From Hephaestia caeni (GTDB lineage Bacteria; Pseudomonadota; Alphaproteobacteria; Sphingomonadales; Sphingomonadaceae), in assembly GCF_003550065.1 (NCBI RefSeq), contig NZ_QXDC01000002.1, positions 558,001 to 622,000 of the forward strand: 64,000 nucleotides of DNA, written 5' to 3'. Position 1 is the stretch's first letter. The number at the start of each line of letters is the position of its first letter. The notes beneath the pieces were generated by a model. It was not told the origin of the DNA and searched no databases. It was given only the letters and a program-made list of their open reading frames with translations. The translations under genes were made by a program, and so were the position numbers. This document shows positions 45,952 to 54,282 of this stretch, piece by piece.

Positions 45952-46251
45952 TCATGGCAGTTCCCCCGGTGCCAGCAGGCCCTTTTCGTGGAGCAGCGCA
46001 CGGGCATCGGCCATGCCTTGCTCAAGCGTCTCGGGTGAGCGCTTCCGCACCGCCGCCGCGACGATCGACATCGTCTGCAGGACACCGGCGAGGATCTCGT
46101 CCTGCGAGGTGAAGACATAGCCCGCACGGCTATCGGCGGCATGCTCGAGTGCGGGTCTGACGAGTTCGGAGACAGTGACGCCGACGCGCCGCGCACGGCG
46201 GCTTAGACGGTCGAGCAGCTCGTCCTCGATACGGATGGTGATACGCGCCAA
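45952..46251 (-). CDS. Ribbon-helix-helix protein of the transfer region
   Basis: A 99-residue protein whose N-terminus (MARITIRIEDELLDRLSRRA, then VGVTVSELVRPAL) is a ribbon-helix-helix DNA-binding fold. The rest is helical. It precedes the coupling-protein and relaxase genes and lies beside strong palindromes, as expected for a TraY/TrwA-like relaxosome accessory protein that also represses its own operon. Confidence 0.85.
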   Translation of the reverse strand: MARITIRIEDELLDRLSRRARRVGVTVSELVRPALEHAADSRAGYVFTSQDEILAGVLQTMSIVAAAVRKRSPETLEQGMADARALLHEKGLLAPGELP

Positions 46252-46340
46252 GGCGGTAGCTCCTGATGGAGCTTCGCCAGGGCGGTCTTGAAGCGCCTGG
46301 CAGTATAGCCGGCCTTGAAGGAAAGCTCAAGAAAATCAGC

Positions 46341-46360
46341 CTGTCTGACGCGTCAGACAG
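46341..46360. promoter_or_regulatory. 20-bp perfect palindrome, likely RHH site
   Basis: CTGTCTGACGCGTCAGACAG is perfectly self-complementary and lies 90 bp upstream of the RHH gene. Its half-site recurs in the second palindrome 80 bp further on. Confidence 0.6.
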
Positions 46361-46439
46361 TGCAAGGGCGCGGTAATGCTGGGATTTTTGGCGGTCCGAT
46401 ATTGCGGCGTCACAGGTGTCCGACACATAATGTCGATTT

Positions 46440-46458
46440 TGTCCGACACGTCAGACAG
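46440..46458. promoter_or_regulatory. Second RHH-like site with shared half-site
   Basis: TGTCCGACACGTCAGACAG has the arms TGTCnGAC/GTCnGACA and repeats the CGTCAGACAG half of 46341-46360. A further GTGTC-C-GACAC lies at 46416-46426. Together they look like an array of binding sites. Confidence 0.5.
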
Positions 46459-46720
46459 AATAACCAATTGTTTTTACTGGGGTTTCCGGCCTCAGCACCC
46501 GTGCGTACGGTGCATTACAAACCGCGAAGCGCGTGCGTCGCTTGCCCGCAGCGACGGCGTCGCTGCGTCTGCTCCTCCGCTGCCGGGCGCACCCTTGGCG
46601 GCTGGGTCGATGTGGGGGGATTTTGCCGCGCATGGCGGCGGGGTCGCTTGTGGCGTCGGTGCGCCTGTGCGACAAGGATCGCGTGACGAGCGGGCCAGCC
46701 TTGAGAGAAGGAAACTGGTC

Positions 46721-47044
46721 ATGCCGAAGATGTCGGAACGCGATAGGCTCGCCGATCTGGTCGAGCGGGAAAAGAAGATAGCAGGAGAGATTGTCGCAGC
46801 GCGCCAGAAGCTGCGCGATCGCTATGCGGGCATAGTGACGGCGCTGCCGGTCGAGCAACTGAGCGAGCGCGAATTTAGGGACGTGCTGGGCCATGTGCTG
46901 CGGCTGGGTGGTGCTGCTGCATTGGGTGTGTTGAAGGGGGCGACGTTACCGTCTGATGCTGCCCGTCCGGGGAAAGCGCCAGCCGCGCCACTGTCCGCAA
47001 AGGGGGATGGCAGCGCAACGCCTGGTCCGTCCGTGGGGGCATGA
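46721..47044 (+). CDS. Small transfer-associated protein (TraC/TraD-like, DUF6437-type)
   Basis: A 107-residue protein starting 8 bases after AGAAGGA. A coiled N-terminal half ([20 protein letters not shown]) and a mid region ([20 protein letters not shown]) are followed by an Ala/Pro-rich tail. Such proteins lie opposite the relaxase operon at oriT in many alphaproteobacterial plasmids. I assign the family by resemblance only. Confidence 0.65.
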   Translation: MPKMSERDRLADLVEREKKIAGEIVAARQKLRDRYAGIVTALPVEQLSEREFRDVLGHVLRLGGAAALGVLKGATLPSDAARPGKAPAAPLSAKGDGSATPGPSVGA

Positions 47045-47078
47045 GCCTGTCGGCTTGCTCCCTTTTTTTCTTCCCCTC

Positions 47079-47104
47079 GCCGCCGCGCCGTCAGGCGCGG
47101 CGGC
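47079..47104. terminator. Strong hairpin between convergent genes
   Basis: GCCGCCGCGCC-GTCA-GGCGCGGCGGC is an 11-bp perfect stem. A second stem, CGCGC-GAAA-GCGCG with a GNRA loop, follows at 47130-47143. They lie between convergent genes; no T-run follows on either strand, so termination may need Rho or rely on the stem. Confidence 0.5.
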
Positions 47105-47220
47105 GTCCGGCGGCACGAAAAAAGGCCGACGCGCGAAAGCGCGCCAGCCTTGGGGGTTGGCGGGTTTACTGTGGTGATGGATAGCGCGGCGTTTTGGGGG
47201 AAGCGCCGCGCTATCTGGTA

Positions 47221-48279
47221 TCAGGCGGCGCGGCGCGCTCGCCTGAATGTGTCTTGCGGTTGCCCGAAACTATCCTCCGCCCGATACGTGTCGATGCTGT
47301 TCGAGCGTTGGGGCTTGGGCTTATCCTTCGGCCATGCGAAGGCGTGAATGGGAACGCCCTGTTTCCGCATGGTCTGATATAGATTGGCTTGGATGCCTGA
47401 ACCTTCACACAAGACGGCTTCCACCGGCTCAAGCTCGGCCAGCTTCTTGTTACGGGTGAAGGCCGGTTTCTTGCCGCCCCCATAAAGGCCGTAGGCGACC
47501 ACGGGGACGCCTTCCCGTGCGGCCCATGCTGCTGCGATGGCGTCCGCCCCCTTGCGCTGTCCGGTGGTGACAAGCGTCATATGCGGGATGCGGGCTTTGA
47601 TTTCGCTTAACTTGGCCCAAAGCGGTTCCCATTCATCCCAGATGGCGGGACCGGAGAAGATGACAACGGGGCCTTGCGGCTGGTGCTTCTCGCGCTTGGC
47701 AAGGGCGCGCTCTCGCAGGAAGTCCAGCGCGTTGATATAGCTTGCGGTCGTGACGGATGACGCCTTGCTGCCTTTGGTCGGCCCCCATGCACGACGCCAG
47801 CAAGCGCGATACATGGCGGCGGCATAGTCGCGCATTGCCTCAATGGCGGCGCGCTGTTCGGCAAGCGACTGGCATTGCAACTGGGCGTCTTCCAGTTCCT
47901 TGTTGAAGACTTCGCCCGACTCCATGTTGCGCGTCATTTCGCGGATTTTATCGGCTAGACGGTCCTCCCGCCGTTCCTGTGTTCCGGCGACGAAATGAAA
48001 GCTGTTCACGATCCCCCAAGCAATATCGGGGACCAGCGGGCTAAGCCGGGTGTCGTCCAGTAGCAGGAAAAGGGACGTAATGAGTTCGCCGCAAACCTTC
48101 TGCGCAGCGAAGGGTTCGGGCATATCATGTTCGCCCGGCTGGTCTCCATATTCGATGATGGAAAGCGGGATAGGATCGCCAAACGACGCTTCAAATTCGG
48201 GGGTTGCGGTTTCCTCGGCGTAAAGTTCCGAAAGGTCCGCGAATGTGTTAACGACTTTCTTAGCTGATTGCTTGCTCAT
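47221..48279 (-). CDS. DUF2493 (SLOG-fold) protein
   Basis: A 352-residue protein common on alphaproteobacterial plasmids. The N-terminal 200 residues are helical and acidic. The C-terminal part (about 205-320) has the DUF2493/YspA SLOG pattern: VVIFSGPAIWDEWEPLW, LVTTGQRKGADAIAAAWA, VVAYGLYGGGKKPAFTRNKK and AVLCEGSGIQANLYQTM. SLOG domains bind nucleotides or ADP-ribose-like ligands. Its function here is unknown. Confidence 0.88.
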   Translation of the reverse strand: MSKQSAKKVVNTFADLSELYAEETATPEFEASFGDPIPLSIIEYGDQPGEHDMPEPFAAQKVCGELITSLFLLLDDTRLSPLVPDIAWGIVNSFHFVAGTQERREDRLADKIREMTRNMESGEVFNKELEDAQLQCQSLAEQRAAIEAMRDYAAAMYRACWRRAWGPTKGSKASSVTTASYINALDFLRERALAKREKHQPQGPVVIFSGPAIWDEWEPLWAKLSEIKARIPHMTLVTTGQRKGADAIAAAWAAREGVPVVAYGLYGGGKKPAFTRNKKLAELEPVEAVLCEGSGIQANLYQTMRKQGVPIHAFAWPKDKPKPQRSNSIDTYRAEDSFGQPQDTFRRARRAA

Positions 48280-48361
48280 GGGTGTGACTCCTGATGCTCG
48301 AAGATCGGTCAGGGTCCGGGGAAGCGTTCCAGCGCTCCCCCGGCCCGTCTTGGCCTAGCGC

Positions 48362-48832
48362 CTAGAACGCGACTTCATCGTCCAGTTCGGCGGCGTTGCT
48401 TTCGCGCGTCAGTCCGCCGTTCTCGTCGGCGGTGCTGCCTCCGAAACCATATTCGCCGCCGTTTCCGGGATTGCCATTATCGCGGGAGGTGCGGACGGCG
48501 GGGCCGAAGTCATCGCGGCGTTCGGGCCTGCGCCATGCGACGCGATAGCCTTCCTCGACCGACCCAAAAAGCGCGATGGGCAAGGGTTCGGCCATGCTCG
48601 GATCGTCGATATTGCCTTGCAGGAAGATTTCGCCGGTCTTCTTGGCGACGGCTTCCCAAAGTGCGCCGACCTGCACCCAGCGATTGCCGTTGAAAGCGAC
48701 AACTTCATAATTGGGCGCGAGTTCGTTCTGGCTCTCGACTTCACGCAATCCAAGTTTCGCCATGTCGATTGTGCGGGTTGCAATCCAGCCGATGATGCGG
48801 CCATTCTTCAAACCAAATTCACCGATATTCAT
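48362..48832 (-). CDS. DUF736 family protein
   Basis: A 156-residue plasmid-typical protein. MNIGEFGLKNGRIIGWIATR, the Tyr/Glu region PNYEVVAFNGNRWVQVGALW and IFLQGNIDDPSMAEPLPIAL match the DUF736 fold. A disordered Gly/Asn/Asp tail follows. DUF736 genes accompany DUF2493 genes in sphingomonad conjugative elements. Role unknown. Confidence 0.85.
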   Translation of the reverse strand: MNIGEFGLKNGRIIGWIATRTIDMAKLGLREVESQNELAPNYEVVAFNGNRWVQVGALWEAVAKKTGEIFLQGNIDDPSMAEPLPIALFGSVEEGYRVAWRRPERRDDFGPAVRTSRDNGNPGNGGEYGFGGSTADENGGLTRESNAAELDDEVAF

Positions 48833-49031
48833 TGCCTATACTCCAAGAAAAACGCTTCCGGGGACAATCCCCATCCGCACAATTACTTTACCCCCTCCCC
48901 CTTTTTTCCGATACATCATTGTTTTCTTGACAGATTTTCATCGTGTCTGGTGAGCCTGAGCCAAAAATTCGGACGCGGTAGCGGCCAATCAAAGAAAAGC
49001 ATGGCGAAGCCATTCCTTATTGATCGACGGA

Positions 49032-49308
49032 GGGTGAGACGGTGCCTGTCTTTCATCGCATCCGGAGCCGCCTTCGCCGGGGCTCAAGGGCCGCGGGTGG
49101 TCCGGGGATGCAAGGGACGTCGCGCTGCGGTCTTTAGAAGTTCTTGGAGATAAGGGGCCTGCCGACACCTTTGAAACAGGCAGTTTCGTCGGCAGGCCCC
49201 TTATCTCCTAGAACTTCTTGACCGGAGGCAGCCCTTGTATCCCCGGACCACCCGTGGCACGCCGAGACACTGCGGAGGTGGCTTTGGATGCGATGAAAGA
49301 CCTCACCC
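49032..49308. repeat. Very large imperfect inverted repeat (arms about 120-135 bp)
   Basis: The left arm 49032-49166 pairs with the right arm 49188-49308 around a 21-base loop. The inner 31 bases of each arm (49136-49166 and 49188-49218) match at 30 positions; the outer parts keep blocks such as GTCTTTCATCGCATCC and CGGGTGGTCCGGGGAT. It could extrude a cruciform or fold as a long RNA hairpin. Confidence 0.85.
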
Positions 49309-49431
49309 GACGGTGATTGCGGACCGAGGCGCCCCGCCGAGGGCCGCAGCAACGCTGCCCCAAGCCGGACGCTTACGGATATGCAGGGCTTTGACGCTTG
49401 CTCGCGAAAGGGATCGTTACTGCGTCAGCAG

Positions 49432-49454
49432 CCAAGACCCCGAAGGGGGCTTGG
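49432..49454. repeat. Hairpin in the structured region
   Basis: CCAAG/CTTGG arms enclose CCCC-GAA-GGGG, giving a near-continuous stem. No T-run follows. Confidence 0.5.
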
Positions 49455-49481
49455 TCGGAGCGAAGCGGAGATAGAGCCCGG

Positions 49482-49500
49482 TGCCCGCCCCTGGCGGGCA
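49482..49500. repeat. Hairpin TGCCCGCC/GGCGGGCA
   Basis: TGCCCGCC-CCT-GGCGGGCA is a perfect eight-base stem 47 bp beyond the end of the DUF5818-like gene. It may terminate that minus-strand gene. Confidence 0.5.
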
Positions 49501-49547
49501 TTCGCCCTACCCGGTTGCTCTGGCTTCTGTCGCAAGGGAGCAGTCGC

Positions 49548-49841
49548 TCAGTTGGCCGGCCCCGCCCAAAGCAATTCGAGAAGGTTCACACCGCGCTTAT
49601 AGGCCTCGACGATCACGGCTTGGTCCACCAGGGCGGCATAGGCCTCGGCACCCTCAATCCGCCAGACATGACCGTCCTCCGCTTCGAGAAGAAAGCCACG
49701 CTCATTGGTGTGCAACACGCCGCGCAGACGCAGGGGAACGACCGTCATGGTCACACTGCGGTCCTGCTGGAGCAATAAGGCGCCCTTGCGGACGATAGAG
49801 GAAAGAGCTGGAAACAGAGATTCGTAGTCATGCCTTATCAT
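49548..49841 (-). CDS. DUF5818-like small protein
   Basis: A 97-residue frame; an internal ATG at 49748 would leave 66 residues that hold the whole recognisable part: LRLRGVLHTNERGFLLEAED, GHVWRIEGAEAY and VIVEAYKRGVNLLELL. That pattern resembles DUF5818, a small beta-rich domain. Neither start has a strong ribosome site. It is divergent from the gene at 49911. Confidence 0.6.
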   Translation of the reverse strand: MIRHDYESLFPALSSIVRKGALLLQQDRSVTMTVVPLRLRGVLHTNERGFLLEAEDGHVWRIEGAEAYAALVDQAVIVEAYKRGVNLLELLWAGPAN

Positions 49842-49910
49842 GGACGATGGATTTCAGAGTTGCAATTCTGTTCTCTATATGTTTCAATACGATCAGAAAG
49901 GATATTCCCC

Positions 49911-50306
49911 ATGATCGACGATTTTCTTGCCGGTTTCGATTTCAACTTGCCCCTGATCGATGCCGTCAATGATCCCGATCTGCCGGACGTGCGCAGCGAG
50001 ATTGCGGCGCTGGCCCTGGGGGAAGGTCTCGACAGCGGATATTATGAAACCCAGGAACTGGCCGAGACCTTTCTGGAGGCGGCCCGCGAAGCCAATGCGG
50101 GTATCAGCGATCCGAACAGTCCGGCGCGCGAGCGTCTGGCCGAGGTTCTCGACCGGGATGCTCCTTATCAGCGCCGGCTGTTTGACGCGGTGTCCCTGTT
50201 GCCGCTCGCCGATGCCGCAAGTCATCTTGTATGGCTGGCGGGCGTGATGCAGGGCCGCGCCGATATGTATCGGCCAGTGGTTGGTGCGCGCCAGTCCACC
50301 CGCTGA
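49911..50306 (+). CDS. Hypothetical protein
   Basis: A 131-residue acidic protein starting at 49911 (MIDDFLAGFDFNLPLIDAVN) after AAAGGA. It is predicted mostly helical, with YYETQELAETFLEAAREANA in the middle. No motif is recognised. It resembles the small helical proteins of plasmid accessory regions. Confidence 0.7.
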   Translation: MIDDFLAGFDFNLPLIDAVNDPDLPDVRSEIAALALGEGLDSGYYETQELAETFLEAAREANAGISDPNSPARERLAEVLDRDAPYQRRLFDAVSLLPLADAASHLVWLAGVMQGRADMYRPVVGARQSTR

Positions 50307-50620
50307 GGTGGTCCACCAGGCGAACACCTGAATTCCGGTCGCCCCTCGTGACAATCCCATGAAGCGGTTGGCAGTAGATACCAATCGGGTTAGAGGGTTG
50401 GCGTTCGCCGGTGGCGGGCCGGAGCGTCGAAACTTCGTAGGAATAGAGTCGGCTGCAAGGCTTTTGCGGCCGGATGGCCTGTGTGTATGTCCAGGCTGTT
50501 CGGCTAAAGATGCAGGCGCGCGCGTCTATTCTCGCGTTTCGACCGTCCGGCTCAGGGGCCGGCATCCTTCTTATGGAGGATGCCCGCCGACTGAGCCGGG
50601 ATTTACGGAGGGAAACGGTC
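50307..50620 (+). other. Leader region of a small gene
   Basis: A 314-bp gap without a convincing gene. Its last third is the two-tier hairpin at 50547-50599. Confidence 0.5.
50547..50599 (+). promoter_or_regulatory. Two-tier hairpin upstream of a 49-aa ORF
   Basis: The outer stem CCGGCTCAG/CTGAGCCGG (50547-50555 with 50591-50599) encloses the inner stem GGCATCCT/AGGATGCC (50561-50568 with 50577-50584). Both are perfect. The structure ends 7 bases before the GGAGGG ribosome site, as in an attenuator, protein-binding leader or small-RNA gene. Confidence 0.55.
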
Positions 50621-50770
50621 ATGACAAAGGAAGTGTCGGGGCTGGAAAAGGCGATCGAGTTGATGGAGGAGGCACTCGCTATCCTCGTTGACCCGGAAGA
50701 TCAGGTTGTAGCGATGCGGTTGTCGCATGCGCTGGATCTGGCAAAAGAGCGGCTGCTGGAAACATCCTGA
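50621..50770 (+). CDS. Small helical protein (49 aa)
   Basis: A 49-codon gene with a strong GGAGGG ribosome site 8 bases from the ATG. The product (SGLEKAIELMEEALAILVDP, LSHALDLAKERLLETS) is two amphipathic helices around an Asp-Pro turn, consistent with a small dimeric helical hairpin. Its leader forms a strong two-tier hairpin. Confidence 0.6.
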   Translation: MTKEVSGLEKAIELMEEALAILVDPEDQVVAMRLSHALDLAKERLLETS

Positions 50771-50811
50771 ACGGCAGCCAGTGCAATTTGGCAGCGTGAA
50801 TGCGTGCCCTG

Positions 50812-51315
50812 CTATGCTCGCCCGACTACCCCGGACAGCGAGGGGACGGTTCGCACACTCGCCAAATCTCCGAACACGGCGATATGCGCCTTTAGCATCG
50901 ACTGGAGGGCATCCCGGTCCTGAAAGGCTTCCATCGAATAGGCACCGCGTGCCAGAGCACTCGGATCGGTGTCGAACAGCCCGGTAAAGTTCCGCGGCCA
51001 ATGGCAAAGCAGGATCCATGGCCAGCCAGGTTCCGGAGGCGCGAACTCAAAGAAACCGATTGCGCCCGCTTCGCGCCGGCTGGGCCTTCGATCGAGAAGG
51101 TCAGGTGGTCGCATGGCCACACGGTCCGCAGCAAGGAAGGCTTCGAACTCGGCGAGTTCCTCATTGGCTTCGACTATCACGATATAATAGCGACCAAGCG
51201 CGAGGCCTGCCCCGGCAAGATTTTGCGGAATGTCGATGACCATCACCGAGGGGGCAGTGATCAATGGCATGGCATAAAACCGCCGTTGGGCGGCCAATTC
51301 ATCTGACAGGCGCAT
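50812..51315 (-). CDS. Hypothetical protein
   Basis: A 167-residue protein; the ATG at 51315 follows AGGA. Beta-rich centre (PLITAPSVMVIDIPQNLAGA, RYYIVIVEANEELAEFEAF) and no recognised motif. It is the downstream end of a long minus-strand run of small plasmid genes. Confidence 0.65.
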   Translation of the reverse strand: MRLSDELAAQRRFYAMPLITAPSVMVIDIPQNLAGAGLALGRYYIVIVEANEELAEFEAFLAADRVAMRPPDLLDRRPSRREAGAIGFFEFAPPEPGWPWILLCHWPRNFTGLFDTDPSALARGAYSMEAFQDRDALQSMLKAHIAVFGDLASVRTVPSLSGVVGRA

Positions 51316-51363
51316 GGCGGATATCCTGATGATGGGCTGCTGCGCAATCAAGGTCGATCGCGA

Positions 51364-51795
51364 TCATAGCATCGGGTTGAGGGGAAGATCACTGGGCGGA
51401 TCCGGCCGGCGCCAGATATGCATCGTGCTGTCGGCGTGGATGGCGGCAAGCCCATTGGCATCCAGCTCGACCTGAACGCAGCAGACAAGATCGCCGGTCT
51501 CCCTGACGCCGGGCCGCTCGTAGATGTAGAGGTCGAACAGGGCCCGCCCTTCCTTCAGCGCGTGACGCTCGCGGATGCGCGACCAGGGGAATGTCGTGTT
51601 GAGGTCGGTGTCTGCCCAATCGGGGTCATCGCTGATCGCGAGGACATTGAGGGCAACATCGCCTGTTACAAGGCTGACGCGCTCGGCGATCTCGATCGCG
51701 AACCGCGCGGCGGAACTATCACGGCGGGCAATGCGCTCTGCCACCTCGCGTATTTGCCGGATATCGCTGGCGGACAATCGGATGGTCCCGGTCAT
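51364..51795 (-). CDS. Hypothetical protein
   Basis: A 143-residue protein starting at 51795 after GGAGGG. The N-terminus (IRLSASDIRQIREVAERIAR) is helical, the middle mixed, with FDLYIYERPGVRETGDLVCC. No motif recognised. Same strand and close spacing to neighbours suggest an operon. Confidence 0.7.
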   Translation of the reverse strand: MTGTIRLSASDIRQIREVAERIARRDSSAARFAIEIAERVSLVTGDVALNVLAISDDPDWADTDLNTTFPWSRIRERHALKEGRALFDLYIYERPGVRETGDLVCCVQVELDANGLAAIHADSTMHIWRRPDPPSDLPLNPML

Positions 51796-51836
51796 TGTCC
51801 CTCCTCCTTTCATGGCTGATCGCACCACGGAACGGG

Positions 51837-52487
51837 CTATTCGAGAGAGACCGAGCGACGCCCGGTAGCGGTAAACTTGTAATCGTTGGCGCAAATGTCG
51901 CTATCGACCGCTTCGTCTGAACTGAGATACTCATATTCGCAGCGAAGGCGGTCATAGAGCCAGCAGGCAAGATCCCGCAGCGCTTGTGCGATTGTTTCTT
52001 CGGAATCTGCCGACACGTCCTGGCAGGGCCCATCCCGTTCAACGGAAATCGTCATGCTGTATTCGTGATAGTAGCGGCCGCGATGAGAGACATTGGCGCT
52101 GAGCTGATAAAAATTGCGCCGCTGCACATCCCGCAGCACATCGGCGATACGGTGAAGCTCGGTGCTAAGGGGCGCGTGTTCGCGAATGCGACGGTGTGCG
52201 CCCTTCGCATAGGAATATACCGCCTCGTAGGAGGCGCCATCGCCCTGGTTCCAGAAGCCTGTGAAGTAGATGCGCGGTTCGCTGCGTGTCCTGCCCCCGT
52301 AGAGGCGCACTATATTGGTCTTGAGGCTGATCCCAAGGATGTCGCAGACCTGTTCAAAATCGTCGAACGCAGCATCATGCCATTCATAGCAAAGACCGTT
52401 TTCGCGATACCAATTCCGGGCAGTTTCCTTCGCGCTTTCGTCCAGTTCCGCGAGGCGATACGTGGCGATTTCCATGATTTCGGGCAT
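51837..52487 (-). CDS. Hypothetical phage/plasmid family protein
   Basis: A 216-residue protein starting at 52487 after AAGGA. The opening (MEIATYRLAELDESAKETAR, then NWYRENGLCYEWHDAAFDDF) matches a family widespread on phages and plasmids, in which YRxxELxExAKxxA begins a conserved helix pair; some members are labelled as stability antitoxins without proof. RIYFTGFWNQGDGASYEAVY is a second conserved-looking segment. Function unknown. Confidence 0.7.
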   Translation of the reverse strand: MPEIMEIATYRLAELDESAKETARNWYRENGLCYEWHDAAFDDFEQVCDILGISLKTNIVRLYGGRTRSEPRIYFTGFWNQGDGASYEAVYSYAKGAHRRIREHAPLSTELHRIADVLRDVQRRNFYQLSANVSHRGRYYHEYSMTISVERDGPCQDVSADSEETIAQALRDLACWLYDRLRCEYEYLSSDEAVDSDICANDYKFTATGRRSVSLE

Positions 52488-52595
52488 GGCCTTGATCCTT
52501 GCAATGCATGCGATGGCGCAGACGCCCGTGCGGCAGGGCCGCACAGCGCGAGGCTCCGTTGGGGGCTTCAGCCAATTCAGCTGGTAGGCGAAACG

Positions 52596-53111
52596 TCAGC
52601 TGGCGAGGCGGGATTTCAGGAAGTCTGTCCGCTCGGTATCGGTCGCCAGAGTGATGAAGCGTCCTTGGGCGTGGAGATAGACGACAACATAGCGCCGGCG
52701 TTCGCACAGCCGCCGGATGTTGGCGCGACTGCCCTGGCTGGTTCCATCCCAGATAACGAAGCCTGCCCCGGCAAGGCTGGCCATCTCCTTGTCCTTGGCG
52801 CTGTGGAACGCGCGCGTCCACGTAGGAGCATCGGCTCGCACTCGCTTCACCGGCCATCCCCCGATATTGTGCCGGGGCTTCGTTCCCCCGCAAAAGACCG
52901 TCACATCGCGCGCGCCATAGTCGAAAATGCACCGCTGGATGGCCGCGTCCGCACCATGGGCATCGCCGATCAGAACCGGGAGTTCACGCTCTACGATGAT
53001 TTGAAGTCGCTGCTTTACGCTATCGGGAAGCTGTTGGATGGAAAGCGAGCCAGAGACGAAGACCGGAGACGTTCGCGGCGCATCGGGCGGTGGGTTGTTG
53101 GCCTTGAGCAT
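52596..53111 (-). CDS. SLOG-fold nucleotide-binding-like protein
   Basis: A 171-residue protein starting at 53111. VFVSGSLSIQQLPDSVKQRL, PVLIGDAHGADAAIQRC, VTVFCGG and AGFVIWDGTSQGSRANIRRL fit a Rossmann-like SLOG/LOG fold, with the GDAxGAD nucleotide loop. It is the second SLOG protein of this element. Possible roles are sensing or processing a nucleotide signal; none is proven. Confidence 0.7.
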   Translation of the reverse strand: MLKANNPPPDAPRTSPVFVSGSLSIQQLPDSVKQRLQIIVERELPVLIGDAHGADAAIQRCIFDYGARDVTVFCGGTKPRHNIGGWPVKRVRADAPTWTRAFHSAKDKEMASLAGAGFVIWDGTSQGSRANIRRLCERRRYVVVYLHAQGRFITLATDTERTDFLKSRLAS

Positions 53112-53250
53112 GACAAGAGAACTCCGAAGTGAACCACCACTCCCCTTCCCTCCTTCCTCCATTTCGAGAGAAGCCTGTTGGCATGCAGGCAGGCGTCCGC
53201 TTTCTCGATACGCCGACGCCGTTCCAACGGAAGCCGACCGTTACCGACAC

Positions 53251-54282
53251 TCAGGCTGCGGCCGCCAAGGGCACGCCTGATATGGCCCGGGCATCATTCG
53301 CATTGTCGGATTTGCGAAGCTGGGCGGCGCGGATACGAAAGCGTGATCGAGCGGCCTCGCTGCGTCGAACGCGAAACGCTTCGTCAACGACGTCATTGAC
53401 CCTTGCCCATTGGTTCCATGCAAAGTTCCGCCCCAGGCCGACCGTCGTGTTCGAACTTGGAAAGCGGTCTGCATTGCTCACAAGCTCTTCCCAGGTGGCT
53501 CCGAATTCGATCTCGTCAAAACGGCTATGGCGTCCCGTGAGGGCATTGCGCTCAAGCAGGAGGGCTCGGTCGAGAAGATCCGGGTGATGTGCGGCCAGCC
53601 AGTATAGCTCCCAAATTTTCGAGGCAGGACAGAAAAAACACGCAGATTTAATAGGAACATAAGAAGAACCTAGAACCTGCTTGATGATATCAATGCAATC
53701 CTCGCGTATCCAGCCAAGAAGTTGCAGCGGATAGGAGAAATCAAAATCAGCATCCGCATTGAGCAACTTCTGGGATCGTCTCATGTCGGCGCGCCCACAA
53801 TCATAGCCGATCAGTTTGACGATCCGTTGCCCTGTACGCTGGGCCTCTTCCCACACGGGGTGCGGTAACCGGGCATTCGGCCCCGAGCGCGCACCCTTGA
53901 TGAATTGGTCCTGTGGTGTCTGTTTATATTTTTGGGAACATGTCTTTTTGCCAAAAGCCAGAGACGGTAAGGTCTCATTCGCAATACAATTTCCATAAAG
54001 ATCGTCGTAGCTTGTCGAGGCGAGCGTGACTTTCCGGCAGATGTCGATCGGTGGCCAACCCCATGATGCCAGAACCGCGTTCATTCGTGCAAGGTGAACG
54101 AGGGTTTCCGGTTTTTCGCCGCCGACATCGGCAAATGTGATAATCTGGGGCCGGATACCCGCCAGATAGAGCGCAATGAGCATTGCGGTGGAATCCACGC
54201 CGGCACCGAAACAGACGGCGAGCAGACGCCCTTCAAGGGAGCGCAGACGATGGGCCCATGCGGGCGGGCGAGCGACAATCAC
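53251..54282 (-). CDS. PAPS-reductase-like adenine nucleotide alpha hydrolase
   Basis: A 343-residue protein; GTG start at 54282 overlaps the stop of the upstream gene (GTGA). The PP-loop is changed from SGGxDS to CFGAGVDSTAMLIALYLAG. ITFADVGGEKPETLVHLARM follows as in the family, and CFFCPASKIWELYWLAAHHP gives a CxxCP-type metal motif near the C-terminus. Such proteins on phages and plasmids include DNA sulfur-modification relatives. Its substrate is unknown. Confidence 0.8.
   Translation of the reverse strand: MIVARPPAWAHRLRSLEGRLLAVCFGAGVDSTAMLIALYLAGIRPQIITFADVGGEKPETLVHLARMNAVLASWGWPPIDICRKVTLASTSYDDLYGNCIANETLPSLAFGKKTCSQKYKQTPQDQFIKGARSGPNARLPHPVWEEAQRTGQRIVKLIGYDCGRADMRRSQKLLNADADFDFSYPLQLLGWIREDCIDIIKQVLGSSYVPIKSACFFCPASKIWELYWLAAHHPDLLDRALLLERNALTGRHSRFDEIEFGATWEELVSNADRFPSSNTTVGLGRNFAWNQWARVNDVVDEAFRVRRSEAARSRFRIRAAQLRKSDNANDARAISGVPLAAAA

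Larger units (their letters stand above)
46252..46720. other. Probable oriT/control region of the conjugative element
   Basis: A 469-bp gap between divergent transfer genes, rich in inverted repeats. These are GCACC-N9-GGTGC at 46495-46513, AAGCG-N7-CGCTT at 46527-46543 and GCAGCGAC-GGC-GTCGCTGC at 46548-46566, plus the two operator-like palindromes listed separately. An AT-rich patch (ACCAATTGTTTTTACTGG) lies at 46463-46480. Position beside MobF/TraD/RHH genes suggests oriT; the nick site is not identified. Confidence 0.55.
48833..49547. other. 715-bp non-coding structured region
   Basis: No convincing gene. The region opens with pyrimidine-rich, AT-richer DNA (48880-48950) and holds one very large inverted repeat (49032-49308) and two further hairpins (49432-49454 and 49482-49500). 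It could be a replication, partition or RNA locus. Confidence 0.5.
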
